Below, piece by piece: positions 1 to 9,329 of a stretch of 64,000 nt of DNA. The translations under genes and the position numbers were made by a program. The DNA comes from JAQVEM01 sp964595565 (GTDB taxonomy: Bacteria; Actinomycetota; Humimicrobiia; Humimicrobiales; Humimicrobiaceae): positions 1 to 64,000 of the forward strand of contig CAZQQX010000006.1 in the NCBI GenBank assembly GCA_964595565.1, read 5' to 3'. The notes under the pieces are model-generated. The model ran no database searches. It was not told the origin of the DNA and saw only the letters and a program-made list of their open reading frames with translations. Positions within the stretch are counted from its first letter, which is position 1, and every line of letters starts with the position of its first letter.

Positions 1-76
1 GGGGTGAGAAACGGGGATCGAACCCGCGACCCCAGGATCCACAATCCTGTGCTCTGCCAGCTGAGCTATTCTCACC
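1..76 (-). tRNA. tRNA-His (GTG)
   Basis: The minus strand folds as a cloverleaf with an extra G at the -1 position pairing with C73, the hallmark of tRNA-His. The anticodon loop reads TTGTGGA, giving anticodon GTG. The D arm (GCTCAGCTGG) and T arm (GGTTCGATCCC) are canonical. The acceptor ends in CC at base 1, so a genome-encoded CCA probably continues one base beyond the window. It is the first of four clustered tRNA genes on this strand. Confidence 0.95.
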
Positions 77-187
77 ATATAATTTCAAACAGATTATACA
101 ACAATTTCAAACTTATGTTACATAATAAAGGCACATCGGTCCTCTTTCTCCCGTCATGTCATTGCCTTTACCGGTTGCTTTTATTTC

Positions 188-264
<77 letters not shown>

Positions 265-416
265 AGAACTGCATAAATATTATAACAAATAAAAAATTTT
301 TATTAAAAATGCCGGTACTTACTTAGATAAACTAAAAAACAGAGTAATACTTTAGTTAATATAACACCATAAGTCAATAGCAGCTATTGATTTAAAACAC
401 AGCATATATGATAAAA

Positions 417-493
417 TGGAGCGGGAAACGGGCCTCGAACCCGCGACCTTCAGCTTGGAAGGCTGACGCTCTAGCCAACTGAGCTATTCCCGC
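417..493 (-). tRNA. tRNA-Gly (TCC)
   Basis: This is a complete cloverleaf on the minus strand with acceptor GCGGGAA pairing with TTCCCGC, discriminator T and an encoded CCA at 417-419. Anticodon loop CTTCCAA gives TCC. It starts only six bases after the tRNA-Pro gene, so the two are almost certainly one transcript. Confidence 0.95.
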
Positions 494-499
494 CCGTAC

Positions 500-578
500 T
501 GGTCGGGGTGAGAGGATTTGAACCTCCGACCCCCTGCTCCCAAAGCAGGTGCGCTAAACCAAACTGCGCTACACCCCG
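500..578 (-). tRNA. tRNA-Pro (TGG)
   Basis: This is a complete cloverleaf on the minus strand with acceptor CGGGGTG pairing with CACCCCG, discriminator A and an encoded CCA at 500-502. Anticodon loop TTTGGGA gives TGG. The D loop is slightly long (GCGCAGTTTGGTTTAGCGC), which is usual for tRNA-Pro. It is the promoter-proximal member of the tRNA group and lies 44 bases from the end of rdgB. Confidence 0.95.
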
Positions 579-622
579 TATACATAAGTCAACAATTTAG
601 CACGGAAAATAATAACATAAAT

Positions 623-1219
623 CTAAAAATTTACAATAAAATCATTCAGAGCCTTAAGGGCTTTACCTCTGTGACTGATTTTATTTTTTTCCGACAGGCC
701 CAACTCTGCCATCGTCTTATTGTACCCATATGGTATAAAAATGCAATCGTAGCCGAATCCTCCGCTTCCTCTTTCTTCAAACCCTATAAACCCTTCACAC
801 ACACCCCTGGTCCTAAAAATAGCACCTTTTTCTGGATCCCACAGCAACATGCTGCATACAAACCTTGCAGCCCTGTCAGAAATTTCCTTTACGCTCCTTA
901 ATTTTTCAAGCAGCTTATCCCTGTTCTTTTTATCCGTAGCATCTTCCCCGCTATATCTTGAAGATTTTATTCCGGGCCTGCCTCCCAGAAAATCCACTTC
1001 CAGACCCGAGTCATCAGCAAGAGTGATTTTACTGGTACAGGCGGCAATACCCCTGGCTTTAAGCTCTGCATTTTCTGTAAAACTACTTCCGCTCTCCACA
1101 ATATCCGGAAATTCTTTAAAATCCCTGAAAGTCAGCCACCTGACTTTTTTTATATCATTATAAAATGATTTTATTTCTTCTATTTTTCCTGAATTCTTTG
1201 AGGCAATAACTATATCCAA
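623..1219 (-). CDS. rdgB: XTP/dITP diphosphatase (RdgB/HAM1 family)
   Basis: The 198-residue protein has the family layout. The N-terminal nucleotide-binding segment is IVIASKNSGKIEEIK, where most homologues have ATxNxxK. The metal and active-site motif ADDSGLEVD lies near residue 68, followed by GFGYDCIF and the C-terminal SHRGKA purine-pocket motif. Family members hydrolyse non-canonical purine triphosphates (ITP, XTP, dITP) to monophosphates in the cytoplasm, keeping them out of DNA and RNA. It is last in the murI-rph-rdgB run, an order common in Actinobacteria and Firmicutes, and its length is normal. Confidence 0.93.
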   Translation of the reverse strand: MDIVIASKNSGKIEEIKSFYNDIKKVRWLTFRDFKEFPDIVESGSSFTENAELKARGIAACTSKITLADDSGLEVDFLGGRPGIKSSRYSGEDATDKKNRDKLLEKLRSVKEISDRAARFVCSMLLWDPEKGAIFRTRGVCEGFIGFEERGSGGFGYDCIFIPYGYNKTMAELGLSEKNKISHRGKALKALNDFIVNF

Positions 1220-1276
1220 AACAGGCGCACCTTTAATAAATTAAATATTAGAACTATTACAATACCTTTACAGGTC

Positions 1277-2005
1277 CTACAGGTCCTGACTCAGTATTTT
1301 TTTCTGAACCTCTATAATTTCGCTTATTGCATCTGTTGCCTTATCAAGCATCGCTTTAAAGTCGTCTCTGGTAAATGGAGCACCTTCAGCAGTGGACTGT
1401 ACTTCTATTAATTCACCCTTTGAGCTCATAACTACATTCATGTCCACCTGCGCCCTTGAATCTTCTTCAAAACATAAATCAACCAGTATATCATTATCCA
1501 CAATGCCCACACTTACCGCAGCCAGGAAGCTTTCTATGGGCATTGAATCAATAACTTTCTTATCAATCATTGAACGCATGCAATCAAATAAGGCGATAAA
1601 ACTACCGGTTATTGAAGCAGTCCTGGTTCCTCCGTCAGCCTCAATTACATCACAATCTATCCATATAGTTCTTTCACCAATTTTATTTAAATCCACTACC
1701 GCTCTCAGGGACCTCCCGATCAACCTCTGAATTTCATGGGTCCTGCCATTAATTCTTCCCGTGGTCTGAGCCCTTACTATCCTCTGAGGAGCAGAGCCCG
1801 GTATCATATCATACTCAGCAGTAATCCAGCCCGAGCCCTTTCCTGCTAAAAACCTGGGGACTTTATCTTCAGCAATAGCGGTACAGATAATTCTTGTCTT
1901 TCCCATTTCAATAAATACCGAACCGCCGGCATTGGAGATATAATTACGGGTTATTTTTATCTCCCTCAACTGTTCTTTATCCCTGTTGTCTGTTCTTTTA
2001 ACCAT
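1277..2005 (-). CDS. rph: Ribonuclease PH
   Basis: RNase PH is a phosphorolytic 3'-5' exoribonuclease that trims tRNA precursors. The sequence shows the fold's core motifs: GKTRIICTA, the RNA-binding and hexamer segment IVRAQTTGRINGRTHEIQRL, IWIDCDVIEADGGTRTA and LVDLCFEEDS. I start it at the ATG giving MVKRTDNRD, because AAGGAAGG lies nine bases upstream. A TTG three codons earlier sits too close to that ribosome-binding site. The resulting 242 residues match the usual length. It lies between murI and rdgB, with tRNA genes just downstream of the operon. Confidence 0.95.
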   Translation of the reverse strand: MVKRTDNRDKEQLREIKITRNYISNAGGSVFIEMGKTRIICTAIAEDKVPRFLAGKGSGWITAEYDMIPGSAPQRIVRAQTTGRINGRTHEIQRLIGRSLRAVVDLNKIGERTIWIDCDVIEADGGTRTASITGSFIALFDCMRSMIDKKVIDSMPIESFLAAVSVGIVDNDILVDLCFEEDSRAQVDMNVVMSSKGELIEVQSTAEGAPFTRDDFKAMLDKATDAISEIIEVQKKILSQDL

Positions 2006-2050
2006 CGCAAGCAACCTTCCTTATTGGCATGTTGCCGATACTTTTTTTAT

Positions 2051-2854
2051 TTACATATCAAGTCTTATCCTTGTTACTTCCTTTATCTCTTCTCCGAGAA
2101 ATATTTTCCCTACCTCAAAAAATTTACTGGTCACGCCAGTTTCATAGAAAATCCTTTCCGGTTTTCTATTGGAATCTGCAGCTAAGCACTTTTCCGCAAG
2201 CACTTTCGCCACATCCCCTGCGGTTTCCACTGCTGAGCTTATCACCTTAATTCCATCACCGCTGTGGGATAAAATACTATTTTCTATCAACGGGAAGTGG
2301 GTACAGCCCAGTATCAGTACATCAATCCCCTCGTCGAGCAAAGGCTTGAGGTAATTACTGATAGCCCGGTCAAGATTTTCTCCTTCAAGAACTCCATTTT
2401 CTATAAAATCAACCAGTAAAGGCGCAGGAACCGAGAATGTTTTTATATCCCTGTCAAGTCTTGCAATCTCTTTCCGGTATTCATTGCTCTTAACGGTGCC
2501 TTCTGTGGCAATAACGCCAACCCTTTTATTTTTAGTGTTACAGACAGCAGTCCTCGCTCCCGGCTCTATTACTCCTATTATTGGTATGCTATAATGTTTT
2601 TTTAAATCCTTTAGAGCCGCTGCTGTGGAAGTGTTGCAGGCAATTACAATTAGCTTGACATTTTTATCGTAAAGAAACCCGGTTATTTTAAAAACAAATC
2701 TTTTAACTTCGTTTAAGTTACGGGGTCCGTAGGGAACTCTTTCAGTGTCACCAAAATAAATTGTATCCTCGCCGGGAACAGTTTTTATTATTTCTCTTAA
2801 TACAGTAAGACCGCCAACTCCGGAATCAAATACTCCTATTGCTCTGTTATCCAA
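2051..2854 (-). CDS. murI: Glutamate racemase
   Basis: The protein interconverts L- and D-glutamate for peptidoglycan, so this cell makes a murein wall. The aspartate/glutamate racemase motifs are all present: N-terminal GVFDSGVGGLTVL, then GDTERVPYG, the first catalytic cysteine in ACNTSTAA (about residue 73), and the second in GCTHFPL (about residue 184). Its 267 residues are standard. It is the first gene of the murI-rph-rdgB group and is separated from yggS by about 125 AT-rich bases that could hold a promoter. Confidence 0.95.
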   Translation of the reverse strand: MDNRAIGVFDSGVGGLTVLREIIKTVPGEDTIYFGDTERVPYGPRNLNEVKRFVFKITGFLYDKNVKLIVIACNTSTAAALKDLKKHYSIPIIGVIEPGARTAVCNTKNKRVGVIATEGTVKSNEYRKEIARLDRDIKTFSVPAPLLVDFIENGVLEGENLDRAISNYLKPLLDEGIDVLILGCTHFPLIENSILSHSGDGIKVISSAVETAGDVAKVLAEKCLAADSNRKPERIFYETGVTSKFFEVGKIFLGEEIKEVTRIRLDM

Positions 2855-2979
2855 ATTTACTCTTTCAAATCATTTATAATTACTTAAAAATTTAACCTAC
2901 AAAAACACTATCTAATTTTAATAATAACAGAAATTATCCAAATTTACGCATAAATGTCCAACTTCCTTCTAATTTAATC

Positions 2980-3654
2980 TCAATCTTTTCTTTCTCCGAA
3001 TATTTTGGTTCCCACTCTTACTATATTTGCTCCTTCCTCAAGGGCAACTCTATAAGAATTGGTCATCCCCATAGACAGGTATTTCATTCCCACACCGGGT
3101 AAGTTCATTTTTTTAATCCGGTCAAATAGTGCCCTGGTTTTTGTAAAATAGAGCCTGGAGTCTTCCGGATTCCCGAAGCGGGGCCCCATTGTCATTAGCC
3201 CCATTACCCTGATGCTGGAAAGAGATGAAATTTCTTTTATTAAACCGACCGCGTCTTCCGGTAAAACTCCGAATTTCTGGGGTTCTGTGCCGCTATTTAC
3301 TTCAATTAAAACTGGCATTATTTTATTCAATCCGGCACATTTTGCATTGACCTCTTCTGCAATCTCCATACAATCAATAGTTTCAATCATATCGAATATT
3401 TGAAGATTCTTCCTCCTTAAAAGGTCGTGTTTCTCAACCTGCGGAATACCGATAAAATGCCATTTTACTTTTCTCCCTATGGCCTCATAGGCTTTCTTTG
3501 CTTCTTTAATATAATTTTCACCGATAATTTTTATTCCAGCATCAATCGCTTCTAAAATTTCCTCCGGTCTTCTTCCTTTTGCGGCTGTGACTAATTGAAC
3601 CCCGTCCGGCAACTCTTCCAATATTTCTCGAACATTTTCTTTAATAGAAGGCAC
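2980..3654 (-). CDS. YggS-family PLP homeostasis protein
   Basis: This is a 224-residue single-domain protein of the YggS/PROSC family, an alanine-racemase-like TIM barrel that binds pyridoxal phosphate without a known reaction and buffers the cofactor. The PLP lysine is in VTAAKGR (about residue 26). Other family segments are IGENYIKEA, KWHFIGIPQ (usually HFIGxLQ), EVNSGTEPQKFG, VMGLMTMGP and SMGMTNSY, where most homologues have SMGMSxDY. In Gram-positives the gene often lies near cell-division genes. Here it sits between murI and a small conserved gene. Confidence 0.88.
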   Translation of the reverse strand: MPSIKENVREILEELPDGVQLVTAAKGRRPEEILEAIDAGIKIIGENYIKEAKKAYEAIGRKVKWHFIGIPQVEKHDLLRRKNLQIFDMIETIDCMEIAEEVNAKCAGLNKIMPVLIEVNSGTEPQKFGVLPEDAVGLIKEISSLSSIRVMGLMTMGPRFGNPEDSRLYFTKTRALFDRIKKMNLPGVGMKYLSMGMTNSYRVALEEGANIVRVGTKIFGERKD

Positions 3655-3706
3655 TTATTTCCCCTCCCTGTATAAGCACCGGCATAAATCCTGCAGTGCT
3701 TCTTTT

Positions 3707-3967
3707 TTATACTTTTATTTCTCTTTCATATTCCGGAAAGTAATTTTTAATTATGCTTAAATTAAATTCCGAAAGTATGGATTCCTTGGGCTCCCTCTTA
3801 AGTAGGAACTCAAAAGATTTTTTTATAAGTTCTTTCGCAGTTATTTTTCCACCGGTTAATTTCCGGTAATAATCATTATCAAGATTAACTGCATGCTCTG
3901 ACCTGATACCTTTCTCTTCTACTGTTACCAGGAATCTTCCATCATTTTCTTTTTCTACCTTAATCAT
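3707..3967 (-). CDS. Small conserved hypothetical protein
   Basis: The 86-residue protein has no domain I can name. It is mostly beta-strand at the N-terminus (MIKVEKENDGRFLVTVEEKG) and then has the segment LTGGKITAKELIKKSFEFLL and the ending FPEYEREIKV. I have an impression of similar short proteins in other bacteria, with an N-terminal strand pair and a helical SFEFLLxREP segment, but cannot assign a function. It has no signal peptide or membrane segment. It lies 31 bases after ilvD, so the two are probably co-transcribed. Confidence 0.7.
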   Translation of the reverse strand: MIKVEKENDGRFLVTVEEKGIRSEHAVNLDNDYYRKLTGGKITAKELIKKSFEFLLKREPKESILSEFNLSIIKNYFPEYEREIKV

Positions 3968-3998
3968 CCAATTCTCCTTTAAAACTTACTTTTCATTA

Positions 3999-5741
3999 TC
4001 AAAGGGACATAACAGCTCCTTTATCAGCACTCTCTACAAATTTTGAATATCTTGCCAGCCACCCGCCTGTAACTTTTGATTTAAAGGGAGCAATCTTCTT
4101 TTTTCTTTTCATTAATTCTTTTTCTGAAAGTTTAACATTTATTTTATGATTATTGACGTCTATTTCAATTATATCACCATTCTCAATCAGCCCTATTTCG
4201 CCACCGCTGGCAGCCTCCGGAGATATGTGACCGATACAGAGCCCCCTTGTACCTCCCGAAAAACGACCATCGGTAATTAAAGCCGCTTTTATATCTGCTC
4301 CTCTTATTGCTGCGGTAGGTGCAAGCATTTCCTGCATCCCCGGACCTCCCCTGGGCCCCTCGTAACGTATGACCACCACATCGCCGTCTTTAACCTTATT
4401 TTTTAAGATAGCTTCTAAAGCTTCCTCCTGAGAATTATAAACCAGAGCTTTTCCCTCAAAACAGAGCATATCTTTGTCTACCCCGCTTGTCTTTAAAACA
4501 GAGCCATCTTTTGCTATGTTCCCAAAAAGAACCGACAGCCCTCCTTCTGGAGAAAAAGCATTCTCTTGAGGACGGATTACTTCTCCATCGGGTCCCGGGG
4601 TTTTTAATACATAATCTCCTAACTTTCCATAAACAGTTTTAGCCTCAAGGTCAAGCCTGGAGCTTCCGCTTTCATAAACGGTTCTTAAAATAGCGCCCAC
4701 GCCCCCTGCTCTGTTAATATCTTCCATGTGAATCTCCGGCCTGGAGGGTGAAACCCTGACCACGTTAGCAGTCGTTTTTGACAGCTTATTAAGATACCCC
4801 AGGTCATAATCTATACCTGCTTCGTGTGCCAGAGCCAGAAGATGCAGGACCGTATTTGTCGAACCCCCCATGGCCATGTCTAAAATAAAGGCATTATCAA
4901 TAGATTTCTTATTTAAAATATCCAGGGGCCTGATTTTGTTTTCCATAAGAAAGATAAGTTTTTTTGCTGCTTCCCTGACCAGTTTTATTCTTTCAGGATT
5001 CAATTGAAACTGCCTCTTTTCTCCCTTTACTCTTTCGGTAGCAGGTATGGTACCATTGCCCGGTAAGGCGAACCCCAGTACTTCTCCCAGTGAATTCATT
5101 GAATTTGCAGTAAACATACCCGCACAGCTCCCGTAACCGGGACATGCAGCCTCGGCCAGCTCTTCCAGTTCTCTTTTTTTCATTTTTCCACTGCTGCAAC
5201 GGCCGACAGCTTCGGAAACTGAAATTAAGTCTGTATTGCCCAATCCACTTAACATCGGGCCGCCGCTAACATACAGTGAGGGTATGTTAATCCTTACCAT
5301 AGCATTGTACATGGCAGGAACAATCTTGTCACAGTTGCCCAGGCCGATCCAGGCATCCGGCGGATGGGCGCCAATAATAGTTTCTATCTGGTCGGTAATC
5401 AGCTCCCTTGAGGGCAGAGAATATTTCATTCCAAAATGCCCCATAGCTATTCCATCTCCGACTGCTCCACCAATATTTGCATACCAGACATTCACGCCCT
5501 TCTTTTCTAACTCCTCCTTTAAAATAGCCCCCAGTCTATCAAGATGAGCATGGCCGGGAATCTGATTGGTGTAAGAATTTACTATGGTCACAAAGGGCCT
5601 GTCTAAATCTTTTAAGGATTTAATAACCCCTGAGGCCATCATAAGGGATACCCCCGGTAGCATGTGAATTCCTTCTCTAAAAACGCCGCTTCCTTTTTTT
5701 CTGACGTTTAAAATACCTGCGTTTACTGTTCTTCCTTTCAT
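3999..5741 (-). CDS. ilvD: Dihydroxy-acid dehydratase
   Basis: IlvD dehydrates 2,3-dihydroxy-isovalerate and its homologue in valine and isoleucine synthesis, using an Fe-S cluster. The 580-residue protein carries NSYTNQIPGHAHLD, the cluster-binding cysteine regions GNCDKIVPAM and GYGSCAGMFTANSM, GGSTNTVLHLLA, and the C-terminal DGRFSGGTRGLCIGH, ending with a basic KRKKKIAPF segment. The N-terminus (VRKKGSGVFREGIHML) differs from the common RAPHRSLLKA form. A sugar-acid dehydratase of the same IlvD/Edd superfamily therefore cannot be fully excluded. No other branched-chain gene is in the window. The ATG is preceded by AAAAGGAGT. Confidence 0.85.
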   Translation of the reverse strand: MKGRTVNAGILNVRKKGSGVFREGIHMLPGVSLMMASGVIKSLKDLDRPFVTIVNSYTNQIPGHAHLDRLGAILKEELEKKGVNVWYANIGGAVGDGIAMGHFGMKYSLPSRELITDQIETIIGAHPPDAWIGLGNCDKIVPAMYNAMVRINIPSLYVSGGPMLSGLGNTDLISVSEAVGRCSSGKMKKRELEELAEAACPGYGSCAGMFTANSMNSLGEVLGFALPGNGTIPATERVKGEKRQFQLNPERIKLVREAAKKLIFLMENKIRPLDILNKKSIDNAFILDMAMGGSTNTVLHLLALAHEAGIDYDLGYLNKLSKTTANVVRVSPSRPEIHMEDINRAGGVGAILRTVYESGSSRLDLEAKTVYGKLGDYVLKTPGPDGEVIRPQENAFSPEGGLSVLFGNIAKDGSVLKTSGVDKDMLCFEGKALVYNSQEEALEAILKNKVKDGDVVVIRYEGPRGGPGMQEMLAPTAAIRGADIKAALITDGRFSGGTRGLCIGHISPEAASGGEIGLIENGDIIEIDVNNHKINVKLSEKELMKRKKKIAPFKSKVTGGWLARYSKFVESADKGAVMSL

Positions 5742-6055
5742 TATTTTTACTCCTTTTTAAGACCAATTAAAAAAAATTAAAAAAACTTCATGTTAATAAC
5801 TAAATAATGCCTTTAATATTTAAAAAAGATGTCCCCGCACCTTTCAAATCCCCATCCAATTATAATTTGAATCTTTTTTATAATCCATAGTTTTAAGTTA
5901 AGATTTAATACTTCTTTTTTTATTTTTTAACCGTTTCCCGCGTTTATTTACTATCACTCTTTGATAATTAATAAGAGAAGGATTTATAAAATATATGTGC
6001 TATCTGTCAGCCCGGAAATAACAATATCTATCTACAATTTTCTCATCCTGCGCAA
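5742..6055. other. Intergenic, ilvD upstream region
   Basis: These 314 AT-rich bases lie between gpmA and ilvD, both on the minus strand. I see no ORF, no T-box motif (no TGGNACCGCG-like sequence), and no hairpin with a T-run that would end gpmA. A weak minus-strand promoter candidate is TTGAAA about 160 bases before the ilvD start, with an AT-rich -10 region. It is not strong enough to list separately. Confidence 0.5.
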
Positions 6056-6796
6056 TCAGTTCAGTTCTCCCGCGACACTTTTAATTTTCTTTTCTGCTCC
6101 TTCCGGGTCACCATAGTAATAATGTCCGGTAACCTTGAGATCAGAATCAAATTCATAAGCAAAAGGTATTCCTGTAGGGATATTAAGCTCTATGACATCC
6201 TCGTCAGATATATTATCCAGATATTTAACCAGAGCCCTCAGGCTGTTTCCATGAGCCGCTACCAGCACCTTTTTACCCTTTTTTACTTCGGAAATAATAT
6301 CATCTGCCCAGTAAGGAATTAATCTTTCCTGAACATCTCTCAGGCTCTCGGTAACAGGAAGTAAACTTTTATCCACATTTCTGTATTTAATATCGTTACC
6401 CGGGTACCTTTTATCTCTAACATCCAGGGCAGGGGGTTTTACATCGTAGCTTCTCCGCCACATCATGACTTTATTTTTTCCATATTTCCTGGCAGTTCCG
6501 GGCTTGCTGAGGCCCTGAAGTGCCCCGTAATGCCGCTCATTCAACCTCCAGCTCTTCCTTACCGGTATCCACATCAGGTCCATCCGGTAAAGGATTGTCC
6601 ACAGTGTCCTTATTGCTTTCTTAAGATAGGAGGTGAAAGCAATATCAAAATATAATCCTTCTTTTTTTAAAATAAAAGCCGCCTTTCTGGCCTCTCTTAT
6701 ACCCCCGGGGGTCAGGTCCACATCAGACCATCCGGTAAAAATTTTCTTTTTGTTCCAGATGCTCTGCCCATGCCTTATAAATACCACCCTGTACAT
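6056..6796 (-). CDS. gpmA: 2,3-bisphosphoglycerate-dependent phosphoglycerate mutase
   Basis: The enzyme interconverts 3- and 2-phosphoglycerate in glycolysis and gluconeogenesis. The phosphohistidine is in the N-terminal RHGQSIWN (residue 9), followed by FTGWSDVDLTPGG, NERHYGALQGL and the C-terminal AAHGNSLRALVKYL with the second histidine. This is the cofactor-dependent (dPGM) form at its usual length of about 246 residues. The surrounding 5.7-8.9 kb stretch is a loose set of metabolic genes with wide spacing, so it is probably transcribed alone. Confidence 0.94.
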   Translation of the reverse strand: MYRVVFIRHGQSIWNKKKIFTGWSDVDLTPGGIREARKAAFILKKEGLYFDIAFTSYLKKAIRTLWTILYRMDLMWIPVRKSWRLNERHYGALQGLSKPGTARKYGKNKVMMWRRSYDVKPPALDVRDKRYPGNDIKYRNVDKSLLPVTESLRDVQERLIPYWADDIISEVKKGKKVLVAAHGNSLRALVKYLDNISDEDVIELNIPTGIPFAYEFDSDLKVTGHYYYGDPEGAEKKIKSVAGELN

Positions 6797-6982
6797 AAAA
6801 ATACTCCTTCATTCGCTAGCTTTATCAGCCACAGCAACCAGTTATTATATTAAATTAAATACCTGTGTAACAACGATAGCGCCTAACATACTATTAGCTA
6901 CCGGCATTATTTCCTGCTACTCCGGGGATATTAAATCTATATTCATACAGCAGTTCCGTGTAATATTAATAAATTAAAGGGG

Positions 6983-7975
6983 TCAATCTGTTCTCTCTAT
7001 TTTTACTTCTGTTTTTAGAACTTCTTTTTCTGCCTGCTCGTATGTAAGTAATTTTTCCTTCGCGCCCCTGTACTGCAATACAGATTTTGAATTTACCGCA
7101 GCAAGTTTAAGGGCATATCCAACACCTTTATTTTTAATAATGCCGGCCAGAAACGAGGCTGCAAAAGAGTCCCCGGCGCCGGTAGTCTCCACCACCCTAA
7201 CATTTGGGGGATATAATATGAAACGCCTGTTTTTATCATCCATGCAGTGGACAGGTCCGGCTCCGTCAGTTATTATCACTATCCCCGGGCCAAGCTCTTT
7301 TAAGGACCTCAGCTTGTTTGATTTTCTCTTCTTACCTACCAGAATATCCGCTTCCTCTTCATTAAGTACAAGAATAGTGGTGTTTTTAATGATTTCATTT
7401 AAAAAGTCCACGCCTTTTTCACACAGATAATTGCTCGGGTTAAACAATATTTTTATATTATTTTTCACGGCATAACGGGAAAGTTTTTCCATGGTTTTAA
7501 AAGATTCTCCCATCATGCTGGTCATACAGAGCCACCGGGTTTTTATTTTTTTCAGGTCAATTTCATCATAGAAAAGAAAATCATTTATTCCCTTGTAGAC
7601 GAGCACGGTTCTCCTTTTCTCCAGACTATCAAGAATAACAGAATAGCCTGTTCTGTAATTTTTATAATTATCCTCAACCCCCAGAAAATCTATTTTTTCC
7701 TTTTTCAGGTTCTCCAGAATATCCATTGACCTTATATTTTTTGCAAGTTTACCGATGTATCCCGTCTTTAATCCCAGTCTCGAAAGGCAAACTGCGGTAT
7801 TGGTTCCACCGCCCCCGATATAAAAATCAAGTTTATCTATCAATAATTTTGACCCTACAGGATAGGATATATAGTGCTCTTCTTCGTTAAGCGTCCTTAT
7901 ATAAAATGATCTGGTCTTATCGGTATAAACAAATACGTCAGTGGTATTTGACCCTATTGTTATTACGTCATACAT
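6983..7975 (-). CDS. PfkB-family carbohydrate kinase
   Basis: This is a ribokinase-fold sugar or nucleoside kinase. Near the N-terminus it has FYIGGGGTNTAVCLSRLG, the substrate-binding signature, and near the C-terminus VETTGAGDSFAASFLAG, with the catalytic aspartate in GAGD. The substrate is unclear, since ribokinase, fructokinase and adenosine kinase-like members share these motifs. An upstream TTG extends the frame, but I choose the ATG at 7975 (MYDVITIGS) because AAGGAGGAA lies about ten bases before it and the family starts with such a strand. The predicted length is 330 residues. No sugar transporter is adjacent. Confidence 0.88.
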   Translation of the reverse strand: MYDVITIGSNTTDVFVYTDKTRSFYIRTLNEEEHYISYPVGSKLLIDKLDFYIGGGGTNTAVCLSRLGLKTGYIGKLAKNIRSMDILENLKKEKIDFLGVEDNYKNYRTGYSVILDSLEKRRTVLVYKGINDFLFYDEIDLKKIKTRWLCMTSMMGESFKTMEKLSRYAVKNNIKILFNPSNYLCEKGVDFLNEIIKNTTILVLNEEEADILVGKKRKSNKLRSLKELGPGIVIITDGAGPVHCMDDKNRRFILYPPNVRVVETTGAGDSFAASFLAGIIKNKGVGYALKLAAVNSKSVLQYRGAKEKLLTYEQAEKEVLKTEVKIERTD

Positions 7976-8242
7976 ATAATATTTTTCCTCCTTAATATTC
8001 TCCTTCCCCGGCGACAATCTTTATTTAAATGCAGGTATAAAAATCCTGCTCCGCCATTACCAGCCAAAAAAAGAAATGAGGTTACCATTTAAAAGAAGTG
8101 GGATTCCGCCTACCGGAAGTGGAATTTTAATTTTTTGTTTCATTGTATCGCTGAGCTCCCATAACCGGGGAAAATTACTGTATTACTATTCCGTTCATAT
8201 AAATTTCATATCCTGCATTCATCTACTTCAAATTAAGTTAAT

Positions 8243-8926
8243 TTAATCTCCGTAACCGGGGAAATAATCTACTATCATATTCTCTTCTTTTAAATTCATT
8301 TCCAGCAGGGTTTTTACTATTATCTCTACCATCTTTCGAGGTCCTGAGGTGTAATAAACACTGTTAAAGATATCACTGACACTTCTTTTTATTACATCAC
8401 TGTCTATTAATCGTGGCTCAATTATGTAATTTAAATCCAGCCAGTCATTACTGGCTGCCAGCCCGTCCAGAACATCCTTAAAAACAATATCCATGTTTTT
8501 GTTCCCGTAAAGCACAGTTATATCAGGACCCCTGCCCCTATGGGCAAGATCAAGCATAATAGAACGGTAGGGAGTAACACCTATGCCCCCGGCTATGAAA
8601 ACAAATTTTTTATCCTCACTTTTAATTGTAAAATCACCCTGGATATCAGATGCTTCAACAATGCTACCCGGCTCCAGATTATAAAGAGCCCTTTTGAAAG
8701 AACTCCCTTTTTTAAAATCAAACCTGGTGGTAAGCATAATATTTTTCTCATGGGGAGCAGAAGATATGGTAAAATGCCTTTCTATCCCTCTGCTATCAGG
8801 ATTCCTGTGGGGTATGCGATAAAAAACAAACTGACCGGCTTTCCAGTATATTTCCTTTTCTGGTTTAAAAATAAAAGAAAATGTATCCCTGGTTTCCTTA
8901 ATCCTTTTAATTAGCTCAACTCTCAT
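8243..8926 (-). CDS. Ferredoxin-NADP reductase-like flavoprotein
   Basis: The 227-residue protein has the FNR two-domain fold and no fused iron-sulfur domain. The FAD domain contains AGQFVFYRIP and RHFTISSAP (the RxYS-type FAD motif), and the NAD(P) domain has FVFIAGGIGVTPYRS and YTSGPRKM. It ends in DYFPGYGD, a short tail of the kind seen in stand-alone oxidoreductase subunits. The electron partner cannot be told from context, because its neighbours are the PfkB kinase and, divergently, the repair gene mutM. Confidence 0.85.
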   Translation of the reverse strand: MRVELIKRIKETRDTFSFIFKPEKEIYWKAGQFVFYRIPHRNPDSRGIERHFTISSAPHEKNIMLTTRFDFKKGSSFKRALYNLEPGSIVEASDIQGDFTIKSEDKKFVFIAGGIGVTPYRSIMLDLAHRGRGPDITVLYGNKNMDIVFKDVLDGLAASNDWLDLNYIIEPRLIDSDVIKRSVSDIFNSVYYTSGPRKMVEIIVKTLLEMNLKEENMIVDYFPGYGD

Positions 8927-9329
8927 CAGGCTAGTGCGCCTTTCTGCTTCTAATTATCTATAAGAAGACCGGTAGAAATTAATTAATTAATTAAATAAAA
9001 AGTTTTATAAAAATCTTTATATTTAAAATATCATATAAACCCTCTTTTTTTAAGTTTTACTTTTAACAAAATTTTTACTGTATAATAATTAAACTCTTTG
9101 CCTTTGCAGTAGAAAATAGCCAGAGACCTGTTATAGAGAGAAAGACCGGGATATTCTTTACTATCTGAAACCATACCGGTAATCTAAAACAGTTTCCGAT
9201 AGAACTCTGTAACAAAAATAAGCTGTTCTGCTATTATAAATATAATAACTACCATTAGAGCAGCAGGGCCTGGCAGGATCAATTAAAAACTATAGTAAAA
9301 TTAAATACGGCGGTCATTGGAGGTTAAAT
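8927..9329. promoter_or_regulatory. Divergent intergenic region between the flavin reductase and mutM genes
   Basis: These 403 bases separate a minus-strand gene from a plus-strand gene, so promoters in both directions are expected. On the plus strand TATAAT at 9081-9086 is a good -10 candidate, but its -35 match is poor. The mutM start is preceded by GGAGG seven bases upstream. The stretch 8981-9000 is a run of AATT repeats. No ORF or RNA gene is evident. Confidence 0.45.

Noticed and set aside
5742..5960. A T-box riboswitch before ilvD
   Set aside because: The conserved TGGNACCGCG-type antiterminator motif and a Stem I pattern are absent.
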